Position numbers and translations under genes: made by a program. A DNA stretch of 15,853 bases from the NCBI GenBank assembly GCA_003133265.1, contig PKWQ01000248.1, forward strand, positions 1-15,853, read 5' to 3'. The stretch is from Acetobacteraceae bacterium (GTDB lineage Bacteria > Pseudomonadota > Alphaproteobacteria > Acetobacterales > Acetobacteraceae). A model generated the notes under the pieces. The model worked only from the letters and a program-made list of their open reading frames with translations, did not search any database and was not told where the DNA came from. Positions 1 through 8,170 of the stretch are shown piece by piece. The stretch's first letter is position 1, and the number at the start of each line of letters is the position of its first letter.

Positions 1-138
1 GAGGACTACCACCAGCAATACCTGCACAAGAACCCCGGCGGCTACTGCAACCACGGCCCGAATGGCATGACCTGCCCGGTCAGCCTGTTGAGCCAGGACA
101 CAGTCCCCGCCCAGACGGACGTCCTCCCGCCGAGCTGA
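1..138 (+). CDS. msrA: Peptide methionine sulfoxide reductase MsrA, C-terminal fragment
   Basis: Only the last 45 codons are in the window; the gene enters from the left edge in frame 1 and stops with TGA at 136-138. The visible peptide begins EDYHQQYLHKNPGGYC, which is the well-known C-terminal signature of MsrA (tail of the catalytic domain plus the resolving-cysteine region). MsrA reduces methionine-S-sulfoxide in proteins or as the free amino acid in the cytoplasm, using thioredoxin. Two cysteines are visible, one in GGYC and one in MTCPV; the latter sits where many MsrA proteins carry a recycling cysteine. The catalytic GCFW motif is outside the window. The tail after the last cysteine, about 20 residues, looks poorly conserved. 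The next gene starts 12 bases downstream, so the two may be co-transcribed. Identification is from the motif; function follows from the family. Confidence 0.9.
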   Translation, partial: EDYHQQYLHKNPGGYCNHGPNGMTCPVSLLSQDTVPAQTDVLPPS

Positions 139-150
139 CCTGCCACCTCA

Positions 151-1317
151 GTGAGCAACGCCTTTGACTTCAAGGCTCTTCGTCGGTTTCCCGACCTCGA
201 GGCCGACAACCTCGTGGCTGTCGACGCCACTGATCGGCTCGTCCTCGCCGAGGCTGGCCCAGCCATCGAGGCTGCGCCGGCCGGCTGCGTCGTCGTTGTG
301 GGAGACCGATACGGCGCCATGACACTGGGCGCGATTGCGCTGCATGGTGCCCAGGACGTCCGAGTGCATCAGGACCCCATCACCGGCGAGCAGGCGTTGG
401 CGCACAACGCGATCCGGGTCGAGATGGCCGGCCGGTTCCGGCACTTGCCCATGACTTCAGAGCTCTTCACCGGGGCCACGGTCATCATCGGCCAGCTCCC
501 CAAAGGTCTTGACGCGCTCCGTGAGATTGCACAGCTTGCCGCCGCCCAAGCGGACGCCGACGTCAAGGTGTTCCTCGGTGGCCGTGTCAAGCACATGACC
601 CGCAGCATGAACGACACGCTCGGCGACCGCTTCGCCTCGGTGACTGCGTCCCTGGCGCAGCAGAAGTCGCGCGTCCTGATGGTCAGCGACCCCCTGCCAG
701 AGTTTCGTGCCGGCCCGACGGACTACCCACTGCGACAGCACCACGCCGATCTCAACCTGTGGGTCTGTGCCCATGGCGCGGCGTTCGCCGGGACAAAGGT
801 CGATGTGGGGACCCGGTTCCTCCTGGAGTTTCTCGACCGCATGAACCCAACTGCCGCTAGCGCCGTGGACCTCGGCTGTGGCACCGGCGTCATCGCCGCC
901 GCTCTCGCCCGGGCCCGCCCGATGCTGAACGTGCTCGCCACCGACCAGTCGGCGGCCGCCGTGGCATCCGCCGCCGCCACCGCGGCCGCCAACGAGCTGA
1001 TCGCGCAGGTGTGGGTTCTGCGCGATGACGCGATGTCGACCCTCCCCGATGCCAGCGTGGACCTGATCCTGTGCAACCCGCCGTTCCACCTCGGCACCTC
1101 GGTGCATGCCGGAGCTGCCCTGAAGCTGTTCGACGCAGCCGGACGAGTGCTGGTGCCGGGTGGCGAGCTGTGGACCGTGTTCAACTTCCACCTCGCCTAT
1201 GACGGACAGCTGAACCGCGCAGTCGGGCCGACCAGGGTCGTGGGTCGCAACGCCAAGTTCACCGTCACCGTGTCGACGCGACGCGACAACGGGCCTGCAC
1301 AGCCGTTGGTCGTGTGA
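151..1317 (+). CDS. Class I SAM-dependent methyltransferase, RsmC/RlmG type
   Basis: 388 residues from a GTG start 12 bases after the msrA stop. The C-terminal half is a Rossmann methyltransferase of the 'methyltransferase small domain' type: the SAM-binding glycine loop DLGCGTG is at residues 240-246 and the catalytic NPPF motif at 309-312. NPPF is typical of enzymes that methylate an exocyclic amino group. In RsmC and RlmG it serves N2-methylation of guanine in 16S or 23S rRNA. The N-terminal half (about 1-215) lacks the SAM motifs and has the length of the degenerate duplicated methyltransferase domain seen in RsmC and RlmG, which binds RNA. The substrate nucleotide cannot be told from sequence, so no gene symbol is given. 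No strong ribosome binding site precedes the GTG; an in-frame downstream start is possible but the N-terminal residues read as coherent protein. Confidence 0.82.
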   Translation: MSNAFDFKALRRFPDLEADNLVAVDATDRLVLAEAGPAIEAAPAGCVVVVGDRYGAMTLGAIALHGAQDVRVHQDPITGEQALAHNAIRVEMAGRFRHLPMTSELFTGATVIIGQLPKGLDALREIAQLAAAQADADVKVFLGGRVKHMTRSMNDTLGDRFASVTASLAQQKSRVLMVSDPLPEFRAGPTDYPLRQHHADLNLWVCAHGAAFAGTKVDVGTRFLLEFLDRMNPTAASAVDLGCGTGVIAAALARARPMLNVLATDQSAAAVASAAATAAANELIAQVWVLRDDAMSTLPDASVDLILCNPPFHLGTSVHAGAALKLFDAAGRVLVPGGELWTVFNFHLAYDGQLNRAVGPTRVVGRNAKFTVTVSTRRDNGPAQPLVV

Positions 1318-1357
1318 TCGTCCAGACCCCTGTGCTACCCAACAAGGAGACCCAGAG

Positions 1358-2728
1358 ATGACCGAGAACTCCGGCACCCGACTCGACGCCGACACCGTGC
1401 GCTCCACGGTCGAGGGGCTGATGCCAGACCTCCTGGCCGAGCTGGAGGCCCTGGTCGCCATCCCGTCGATCGCCTTCCCCGGCTTTCCGCCCGCGCCGGT
1501 GCACCACATGTCCGAAGCGGTGTTGGAGCTCTTCCGGGCATCCGGTGTCGAGGGTGTTCGGCTCCTCGAGATCCCCGGTGGCTACCCTGCCGTATATGCC
1601 GACGTGCCGGGTCCCGCCGGCAGCCCGACCGTTCTGCTGTACGCGCATTACGACGTCCAACCCGCTCCCCTCGAGCAGGGGTGGGACACCGACCCCTGGA
1701 CGGCGACGAGCAAGGACGACGGCCGTATCTACGGTCGCGGGGCTGCCGACGACAAGAGCGGACTGGTCATCCACGCGGGCACGATGCGCGCGCTCGCCGG
1801 GCGCCTCCCGGTGGGCGTGCGGATCCTCGTCGAGGGCGAGGAGGAGACGATCAGCCACCTCGAGGACTACGTCGACGCCAACCCAGAGCTGTTCGCCTGC
1901 GACGCGTTCGTCATTGCGGATATGGGGAACCGGGAGGTTGGTCGCCCCGCGCTGACCACGGCTCTGCGCGGTGACGTGTCTTGCACGCTACGGGTCCGCA
2001 CGCTGGACCACCCCGTGCACTCGGGACTGTTCGGCGGCGCAGCACCGGACGCGCTGGTCGCGCTGATCCACATGCTGGCCACGCTGCACGACGAGAAGGG
2101 GAACACCATCGTTCCCGGGGTCACCGCGGGCGAGTGGGCGGGAGCTGACTTCGACGAACCGGCATACCGCGAGAGCTCCGGAGTTCTCGACGGGGTGGAC
2201 CTCGTCGGTAGCGGCACACTGGCGTCGCGCCTGTGGTCCAAGCCCTCCGCAACAGTTATCGGCATCGACGCCCCGTCGGTGCACGATGCGTCCAACGTGC
2301 TGATCCCCGAAGCCACGGCAAAGGTCTCGATGCGGATCGTCCCCGGGGCCGATGCGGACCATGAGCTCGAGGCGTTGATGGGGCACCTGCGCTCGGTGGC
2401 GCCCTGGAACGTGGTCGTGGACGTCGAGAAGGTGAAGGTCGGGTGGCCGTTCGCCGTCGACATGTCCGGACCAGTGGTGCGGATGGCCAGCGCCGCTCTC
2501 GAGACCGCGTTCGGGCGGCCGGTCGAGCAGATCGGGTCAGGGGGGTCCATCCCGCTCGTCGCCACGCTGAAGAAGGCGGCCCCGTCAGCCGACGTCCTGC
2601 TGTGGGGCGCGGAGGACCTGGCCCTCAGCCGGATCCACGCCTCCAACGAGAGCGTCGACCCCCGGGAGATCGAGAACATGGTGGTGGCCCAGGTCCTGAC
2701 CCTGCTGGGGATGGGCGAAACCCGGTAG
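1358..2728 (+). CDS. M20 family metallopeptidase (dipeptidase-like)
   Basis: 456 residues, ATG start with an AAGGAGA ribosome binding site at 1344-1350. It is a di-zinc hydrolase of the M20 (ArgE/DapE/carnosinase) family. Visible landmarks: HYD at residues 97-99 (first metal ligand and supporting Asp), GAADDK at 128-133 (bridging Asp), EGEEE at 159-163 (catalytic base and metal ligand), IADMG near 187-190 (second-metal Asp), the lid-domain motif HPVHSG at 218-223, and a late His in RIHASNE. Length and motifs fit the cytosolic dipeptidase subgroup often annotated 'dipeptidase' in actinobacteria. It should cleave dipeptides or related amide bonds in the cytoplasm; there is no signal peptide. 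It lies 40 bases after the methyltransferase gene on the same strand. The exact substrate is not predictable: dipeptides, N-acyl amino acids and carbamoyl amides are all used by relatives. Confidence 0.9.
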   Translation: MTENSGTRLDADTVRSTVEGLMPDLLAELEALVAIPSIAFPGFPPAPVHHMSEAVLELFRASGVEGVRLLEIPGGYPAVYADVPGPAGSPTVLLYAHYDVQPAPLEQGWDTDPWTATSKDDGRIYGRGAADDKSGLVIHAGTMRALAGRLPVGVRILVEGEEETISHLEDYVDANPELFACDAFVIADMGNREVGRPALTTALRGDVSCTLRVRTLDHPVHSGLFGGAAPDALVALIHMLATLHDEKGNTIVPGVTAGEWAGADFDEPAYRESSGVLDGVDLVGSGTLASRLWSKPSATVIGIDAPSVHDASNVLIPEATAKVSMRIVPGADADHELEALMGHLRSVAPWNVVVDVEKVKVGWPFAVDMSGPVVRMASAALETAFGRPVEQIGSGGSIPLVATLKKAAPSADVLLWGAEDLALSRIHASNESVDPREIENMVVAQVLTLLGMGETR

Positions 2729-2759
2729 GTCGGAGCCGCCAGGTGGCCAGAATGAGGAC

Positions 2760-3524
2760 ATGCCAGTCCATCCGCCACCGGCCACCTTCGCCGAGAGGGT
2801 CTCCGCGGCCACCGCACCGGACCGGGATCGGTTCATCGACGCCGTCCGCGCCGGAAGCCTGCTCATCGTCGTACTCGGCCACTGGCTGATGGCGACGGTG
2901 GTCGTCCGGGACGGCCACATCATCGGCGCGAACGCCTTGACCTCGATCCCGGCACTGCAGCTGGCCACGTGGCTGCTGCAGGTCATGCCTCTGTTCTTCA
3001 TCGCCGGCGGCTTCTCCAACATCACGGTCTGGCGCAGCCTGCGTCGTCGCGGGGTCGGCTACTCCGAGTACCTTCAGGGCCGGTTCGTCCGGCTGCTCCG
3101 GCCAACCCTCGTCTTCGTCCTCTTCTGGCACCTCGCCCTGCCGGCCGCAGCCGCCCTGGGCCTGAGCCAGGACCGTGTCGACGTCATCGGCCTACTGCTG
3201 GGGCAACCGCTGTGGTTCCTCGGCGTCTACGTCGCCGTGACCGCTCTGGCGCCGGCGATGGCGGCCTGGCATGCGCTCAGCCCACGAATGGTGTTGGCAG
3301 CGCTGATAGTCGGGGCGATCGTCGTTGACTGGTTCCGTCTGGGCAGAGGGATGGAGAGCGTCGGCTACCTCAACCTCGCGATCGTCTGGCTCTTCGCCCA
3401 ACAGCTCGGATTCCTTTATGCCGACGGCTACCTCGCGCGGCTGACTCGAGCCACTCTGTGGGCCACCGTGGCAGGGTCGTTCGGAGTGCTGGCGGTGTTG
3501 ACGTCGTGGGGCCCTACCCCGTGA
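2760..3524 (+). pseudogene. Acyltransferase family 3 (membrane), N-terminal part of a frameshifted gene
   Basis: This frame encodes 254 residues, but only about the first 249 match the family before the frame breaks. It is the front half of an integral-membrane acyltransferase-3 protein, the family that O-acylates sugars, lipids or peptidoglycan at the cytoplasmic membrane. The RFIDAVRAG stretch followed by VLGHW carries the family's conserved histidine. Several hydrophobic helices follow, for example around residues 32-47, 64-85, 115-135, 148-165, 173-187 and 200-217. A single added base in the GGGG run at 3508-3511 would join this frame to the downstream piece, giving one 469-residue protein, the normal size for the family. 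The ATG has only a poorly spaced purine stretch upstream (GAGGA at 2754-2758). It could be a true pseudogene, or a sequencing error in a homopolymer. Confidence 0.8.
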
Positions 3525-4168
3525 GCATGGTGGGTCTGCCGGACGAAACCTCCAACATGACTCCCCCAACGATCTGCCTGCTGGTGCTCGCCGTCGCACA
3601 GACTGCGATCGCGATGCTGGTTCGCGACCGGGTATCTCGATGGCTCCAGCGCCCCGCGCCGTGGGCGGCGGTCGTCCGGTTCGCCTCGATGGCGATGACC
3701 GTCTACCTGTGGCACCTGTCGGTGCTGGTCTCCGCGTTCCTGGCCCTGTTCGGCCTGGGCATCGACCCACCCGTCGCCGGATCGGGCCTCTGGTGGCTGA
3801 CCAGACCGTTCTGGCTGCTCGCTCTGGCCCTGGTCCTGTCCGTGGTCGCGACCCTGCTCTCTCCGCTCGAGCGCGGGAGACAAGCCAAAGCGACGAAGGC
3901 ATCGAGCCAGTCATCCGGCCGGCGGGACAAAGAACCCGGGCCCCCCGGAACAGCCCACGTCATCCTGGCGACGATCGGCTCCGGGATGGGAGCCGCCCTG
4001 GCCTCGTTCGGGCTCCTGGGACATGTCGCGAGCGGCCTTCTGCCCGCACCCCACGGCAGCAGCGTGCTGCTGTTCGTGCCGGTCGATCCCATCCAGAACA
4101 CCGTCTGCGTGCTCGTGGGCTTCGCCCTGTCCACGTTCGCGGCCCGGTGGTCCCGGCAGTCAGCCTGA
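3521..4168 (+). pseudogene. Acyltransferase family 3, C-terminal part after the frameshift
   Basis: This is the continuation of the preceding gene in another frame. Family-like sequence begins at about base 3506 with the conserved-looking stretch GPYPVSMVGLP and SNMTPPT, then runs through membrane segments including MAMTVYLWHLSVLVSAFLAL and a Trp/Phe-Leu-rich helix, and ends with two further hydrophobic segments. The GTG at 3521 overlaps the TGA of the upstream frame, so translational coupling would in theory make a separate polypeptide. However, the first residues belong to the middle of the domain, so a frameshift is the better reading. A polar linker rich in Lys, Ser, Gly and Pro (bases about 3870-3955) precedes the last hydrophobic pair. 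The gene converges with cbs, whose stop lies 37 bases downstream. Confidence 0.75.
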
Positions 4169-4205
4169 CCGCCAGGTCACCAGAACCCCGACGGAGAATC
4201 CGCCC

Positions 4206-5600
4206 TCAGTCGACCAGGAAGCCCAACAGGTCGGCCCGGGTGAGGACCCCCACCGGCTTGCCGTCGTTGATGACCAGGAACGCATCCTCGGTCTCCAGGA
4301 TGTGGCGAGCGGCTGATACCGGCTCACCCGAACCGACCAGTGGCAGGGTCGCGCTCATGTGCTTGGAAACGGGATCGGCGAGAAGGGCCGTGCCGGCGAA
4401 CAGTGCTGTCATCAAGTCGCGTTCACTGACCGAGCCGACAACCTCCCCGAGCACCACCGGCGGCTCCGCGTTGACCACAGGCATCTGCGAGACGCCGTAC
4501 TCACGCAGGATCTCGATGGCGTCGCGAACGGTCTCGGTGGGGTGCGTGTGCACGAGCGTCGGCAGGTCTCCGACCTTGGCCGTGAGCACCTCCCCGACCG
4601 TACGTCCACCGTCCTGGTGGATGAAGCCGTAGGACGCCATCCAGGTGTCGTCGAAGATCTTGGACAGGTAGCCACGACCGCCGTCGGGTAGGAGGACCAC
4701 CACGACCGCGTCCGCCGGCAGGTCACGTGCCGCGCGAAGGGCTGCGACGACCGCCATACCGCAGGACCCTCCGACGAGGAGTCCCTCTTCGAGCGCCAGT
4801 CGCCTTGTCATCGCGAACGACTCGGCGTCCGACACGGCGATGACCTCGTCAACGACGGACGGATCGTAGGCGAGCGGCCACATGTCCTCGCCCACCCCCT
4901 CGACGAGATAGGGGCGGCCCGTGCCACCCGAGTAGACCGAGCCCTCGGGGTCGGCGCCGACGATCTGCACTCGGCCGCTCGGGCGATCGGCCGAGACCTC
5001 GAGCAGGTAGCGGGCCGTGCCGGTGATCGTGCCGCCGGTGCCGATGCCCGCGATGAAGTGCGTGACCAGGCCATCGGTGTCGGCCCAGATCTCGGGACCT
5101 GTGGACAGGTAGTGGCTGTTGGGGCCCTCAGGGTTGGAGTACTGGTCGGGCTTCCAACCGCCCTCGATCTCCTTGGCCAGCCGGTCGCTGACCGAGTAGT
5201 AGGAGTCAGGGTGTTCGGGCCGCAACGCGGTGGGGGTCACGATGACCTCGGCGCCGTAGGCCTTGAGGACGTTGCGCTTGTCCTCGCTCACCTTGTCGGG
5301 GCAGACGAAGATGCACTTGTATCCGCGGCGCTGGGCGATCAGAGCCAGCCCCACCCCCGTGTTGCCCGAGGTCGGCTCGACGATGGTGCCGCCGGGCCTG
5401 AGCTCACCGGAGGCCTCGGCCGCGTCGATCATCCGAACGGCGATGCGGTCCTTGACCGAGCCACCGGGGTTCATGTACTCCACCTTGGCCAGGATGGTGC
5501 AGGCCACGACATCTCGACCGTCCTCGTCCTTGACGATGCGGTTGAGCTTGACCAGGGGGGTGTTCCCGACGAGGTCGGCGATGTTCTCGGCATATTTCAC
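4206..5600 (-). CDS. cbs: Cystathionine beta-synthase
   Basis: 464 residues, the same length as I recall for M. tuberculosis Cbs, starting at a GTG (plus-strand CAC at 5598-5600). The N-terminal 330 residues are a fold-type II PLP enzyme: NPGGSVKDR contains the PLP lysine K50, SGNTG at 78-82 binds the cofactor phosphate region, and GIGTGGT is the second phosphate-binding loop. Residues about 335-464 form two CBS domains (a Bateman module), which in this family bind adenine nucleotides such as SAM and regulate activity. The enzyme condenses serine with homocysteine to cystathionine in reverse transsulfuration, in the cytoplasm; some bacterial relatives also act as cysteine synthases, but the C-terminal CBS domains favour the Cbs assignment. 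It is transcribed away from the SGNH hydrolase gene, with 155 bases between the two chosen starts. There is no heme-binding N-terminal extension. Confidence 0.95.
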   Translation of the reverse strand: MKYAENIADLVGNTPLVKLNRIVKDEDGRDVVACTILAKVEYMNPGGSVKDRIAVRMIDAAEASGELRPGGTIVEPTSGNTGVGLALIAQRRGYKCIFVCPDKVSEDKRNVLKAYGAEVIVTPTALRPEHPDSYYSVSDRLAKEIEGGWKPDQYSNPEGPNSHYLSTGPEIWADTDGLVTHFIAGIGTGGTITGTARYLLEVSADRPSGRVQIVGADPEGSVYSGGTGRPYLVEGVGEDMWPLAYDPSVVDEVIAVSDAESFAMTRRLALEEGLLVGGSCGMAVVAALRAARDLPADAVVVVLLPDGGRGYLSKIFDDTWMASYGFIHQDGGRTVGEVLTAKVGDLPTLVHTHPTETVRDAIEILREYGVSQMPVVNAEPPVVLGEVVGSVSERDLMTALFAGTALLADPVSKHMSATLPLVGSGEPVSAARHILETEDAFLVINDGKPVGVLTRADLLGFLVD

Positions 5601-5755
5601 CCGGTCATGGTCTCAGACTCAGGACCGGTCCCCGGACGGCGCCTCCACCGTGGTCGATGGTCGGATTCGGGACAAAGCCATGGGTGACCTCGTTACCGTG
5701 GTGGGAGGACACCACCTGGCATCGAGGGCGACGCGACGGCGAAGGGCAGACAAGC

Positions 5756-6811
5756 ATGGGTAGGGCGCGACGGGCACGCAAGATTGCGGCGACCGCTGCC
5801 TACGGTGGCGGCATCGGGGCTGCCGGAATCGGCCTGCTCACCCTTGCGGGCTACGGCGTGCTCAAGGCTGAGGTGCTGCTGGCCAGACGCCTCGTGGGTC
5901 AACCCTTCGAGGGCGCTCCCGACGACGACGCCCTGTATGGCGCAGGCCTGGGTCAGCCCGTCGAGCTCGTCGTGCTGGGCGACAGCAGCGCCGCGGGCAT
6001 GGGCGCGGACGCGGCACATCAGACGGTCGGGGCCATCGTCGCCAACGGTGTCGCAGCGCTGAGCGGACGACCGGTCCGCCTGACCAACGTCGCTGTCATA
6101 GGCGCCGAGTCCTCGGGCCTGGGCGTACAGCTCGCCACCGCGCTGGGCGTGGTTGCCGAACCTGACGTCGCCGTCATCCTGATCGGCGCCAATGACGTCA
6201 CCCACCGGATCGACAAGTCCATTGCCGTGCGTCACCTCGAACAGACCGTGCGCGCCCTGCGCTCAACCGACTGCGAAGTCATCGTCGGAACCTGCCCCGA
6301 CCTGGGCACCATCGAGCCCGTAGCCCAACCGCTGCGGCTTCTGGCCCGCCGGTGGAGTCGCGATCTGGCCGCGGCCCAGACCGTCGCCGTGATCGAGGCA
6401 GGCGGCCGCACCGTCTCCCTGGGCGACCTCCTCGGCAGCGAGTTCGCCAAGCGCTCACACGAGATGTTCAGCCACGACCGGTTCCACCCGTCGCCAGCCG
6501 GCTATGCCCGGGTGGCCGCTGTCCTGCTGCCCAGTGTCTGCGACGCCCTGGGCCTGTGGACGGACCCGACGGATCACCGTCCGGACATCCGTCGCGCCGC
6601 ACGTGTCGACCCCGTGGCGGTGGCTGCCGTGCAAGCAGTCCGTGACGCCGGCACCGAAGTGAGCGCGACGGCGGTCGGGGGTCAACAAGGTGGTCCCCGG
6701 GGACGCTGGGCCATGGTCCTGCGCCGCCTCCAGCCAGCCGGCATACCAGGCTCGTCATCGGATACGGCAGGAGACGAAGCCCACACCCCGAAAACCCCTT
6801 CACCGCAATAA
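5756..6811 (+). CDS. Membrane-anchored SGNH/GDSL-family hydrolase
   Basis: 351 residues from the ATG at 5756, which has a GAAGGG ribosome binding site at 5741-5746 and begins with a basic stretch (GRARRARK) followed by a glycine-rich hydrophobic helix (residues about 13-35), typical of a membrane anchor or uncleaved signal. A longer reading from 5657 adds 33 residues with no such character and is unlikely. The catalytic domain shows the SGNH blocks: VVLGDSSAAG with nucleophile S77, GAND at 144-147 (block III Asn), and DRFHPSPAG with D241 and H244. The family hydrolyses esters of lipids, glycans or small acyl groups. The C-terminal 60 residues look low-complexity. Its position beside cbs and a thiolase matches M. 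tuberculosis Rv1075c. The substrate is unknown. Confidence 0.88.
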   Translation: MGRARRARKIAATAAYGGGIGAAGIGLLTLAGYGVLKAEVLLARRLVGQPFEGAPDDDALYGAGLGQPVELVVLGDSSAAGMGADAAHQTVGAIVANGVAALSGRPVRLTNVAVIGAESSGLGVQLATALGVVAEPDVAVILIGANDVTHRIDKSIAVRHLEQTVRALRSTDCEVIVGTCPDLGTIEPVAQPLRLLARRWSRDLAAAQTVAVIEAGGRTVSLGDLLGSEFAKRSHEMFSHDRFHPSPAGYARVAAVLLPSVCDALGLWTDPTDHRPDIRRAARVDPVAVAAVQAVRDAGTEVSATAVGGQQGGPRGRWAMVLRRLQPAGIPGSSSDTAGDEAHTPKTPSPQ

Positions 6812-6845
6812 CATCAACGGCGAACATCAACGGCGGGTCCCGCCG
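6811..6845 (+). repeat. 13-nt tandem duplication and small hairpin after the SGNH gene
   Basis: ACATCAACGGCG occurs at 6811-6822 and again at 6824-6835, separated by one A. It is immediately followed by a 6-bp GC stem (CGGCGG at 6831-6836 with CCGCCG at 6840-6845, loop GTC). The stop codon of the SGNH hydrolase overlaps the first copy. The hairpin could be a weak terminator, but it has no T-tract; the duplication may be simple replication slippage. Confidence 0.4.
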
Positions 6846-6922
6846 GCGCTGTCGTCGGCCGGCTCAATCTGTTTGAGTGGTGCCAACAAGCCCTTGAGCT
6901 GTCCACAAAGGAACGAGGAACC

Positions 6923-8143
6923 ATGTCCGAAGCCGTCATCGTCTCCACCGCGCGTAGCCCCATCGGCCGGGCGTTCAAAGGCTCGCTCAAGGACATCCGC
7001 CCGGATGACCTGGCGGCTGCCGTTGTGACCGCGGCCCTGGCCAAGATCCCCGGCCTGGACCCCAAGCTCATCGACGACCTCTATCTCGGGTGCGCCGAGC
7101 CGTCGGGTGAGCAGGGCGCGAACATGGCCCGCGTCGTGGCGATCCTGGCCGGTTTCGACCACCTGCCCGGCGCCACGGTCAACCGCTTCTGTGCGTCCTC
7201 GGTGCAGACCACCCGGATGGCCTTCCACGCGATCAAGGCCGGCGAGGGTGAGATCTTCATCAGCGGCGGCGTGGAGTGTGTATCGCGCTACAAGGACTTC
7301 GCCGGTCCGGGCGGCGCCATGGCCGAGAGCCAGAACCCGAAGTTCGCGAAGACCCAGGCCCGCAACGCCCAGATGGCCATCGACAACAGCCGGTGGACCG
7401 ACCCACGCGAGCTTGGGCTGATGTCCGACGTCTATCTCGCGATGGGTCAGACCGCCGAGAATGTCGCGACGCTGCGCGGCATCTCCCGGGCTCGTCAGGA
7501 CGAATGGGGCGTCAGTAGCCAGAACCGCGCCGAAAAGGCCATTGCCGATGGCTTCTTCGCACGCGAGATCACTCCGATCACCACGCCGGACGGCACCGTG
7601 GTCTCCACCGACGACGGCCCGCGCGCCGGCGTCACGCTCGAAGCCGTCTCAGCGCTCAAGCCGGTGTTCCGCGAGAACGGCACCATCACCGCCGGCAACT
7701 GCTGCCCGCTCAACGACGGCGCGGCCGCAGTCGTGGTCATGAGCGACACCAAGGCCCGCGAGCTGGGTCTCACCCCGCTTGCCCGCGTCGTGTCGACCGG
7801 CCTGACCGCTCTGTCCCCGGAGATCATGGGCCTGGGCCCGGTGGAGGCCTCTCGTCAGGCGCTGGCGCGAGCGGGCATGTCCATGAACGACATGGACCTG
7901 GTCGAGATCAACGAGGCGTTCGCCGTGCAGGTGCTGGCGTCGATGGACGACCTTGGCATCGACCCCGACAAGCTCAACGTCCACGGTGGCGCGATTGCCC
8001 TGGGCCACCCGTTCGGCTCCACCGGTGCCCGCATCACCACGACACTGCTCAACGGCCTGACCGCTCGCGACGGGCAGTTCGGCCTCGAGACCATGTGCAT
8101 CGGCGGCGGCCAGGGCATCGCGGCGATCTTCGAGCGGGTTTGA
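6923..8143 (+). CDS. Acetyl-CoA C-acetyltransferase (thiolase, FadA-type)
   Basis: 406 residues, ATG start with the AAAGGAACGAGGA purine stretch at 6906-6918 as ribosome binding site. All thiolase landmarks are present: nucleophilic C90 in NRFCASS, NEAF at 330-333, GHPFGSTG with H362, and C392 in the C-terminal CIGGGQG motif. It transfers an acetyl group between CoA thioesters, either cleaving 3-ketoacyl-CoA in fatty-acid oxidation or condensing two acetyl-CoA; direction and chain length cannot be told. It lies 111 bases after the SGNH gene. The protein resembles mycobacterial FadA3, and fadA3 also lies close to an SGNH gene and cbs there. It is the last gene of the left block. The neighbour on its right is of apparently different origin, so physical proximity to the beta-oxidation-like genes further right may be misleading. 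Confidence 0.93.
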   Translation: MSEAVIVSTARSPIGRAFKGSLKDIRPDDLAAAVVTAALAKIPGLDPKLIDDLYLGCAEPSGEQGANMARVVAILAGFDHLPGATVNRFCASSVQTTRMAFHAIKAGEGEIFISGGVECVSRYKDFAGPGGAMAESQNPKFAKTQARNAQMAIDNSRWTDPRELGLMSDVYLAMGQTAENVATLRGISRARQDEWGVSSQNRAEKAIADGFFAREITPITTPDGTVVSTDDGPRAGVTLEAVSALKPVFRENGTITAGNCCPLNDGAAAVVVMSDTKARELGLTPLARVVSTGLTALSPEIMGLGPVEASRQALARAGMSMNDMDLVEINEAFAVQVLASMDDLGIDPDKLNVHGGAIALGHPFGSTGARITTTLLNGLTARDGQFGLETMCIGGGQGIAAIFERV

Positions 8144-8151
8144 GGACAGGG

Positions 8152-8170
8152 CGGCGGGCGGTGCCCGCCG
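8152..8170. terminator. Hairpin between convergent thiolase and alpha/beta hydrolase
   Basis: CGGCGGGC at 8152-8159 pairs perfectly with GCCCGCCG at 8163-8170 around a GGT loop. The hairpin directly abuts the stop of the minus-strand hydrolase (plus-strand TCA at 8171-8173) and lies 8 bases after the thiolase stop. It has no T-tract on either strand, so intrinsic termination is plausible but unproven. It also marks the point where the two halves of the window meet. Confidence 0.5.

Noticed and set aside
457..1509. A 350-codon minus-strand open frame under the methyltransferase and M20 genes.
   Set aside because: It covers the well-defined SAM and NPPF motifs of the plus-strand gene and crosses an intergenic gap; it is a typical high-GC antisense artefact.
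5698..5715. Inverted repeat GTGGTG ... CACCAC upstream of the SGNH gene.
   Set aside because: It is only 6 bp with a 6-base loop, which is expected by chance in GC-rich DNA; there is no supporting promoter evidence.
5657..5755. Longer start for the SGNH hydrolase.
   Set aside because: The extra 33 residues have no membrane or domain character. The ATG at 5756 has a GAAGGG site and starts with a basic stretch followed by a hydrophobic helix.
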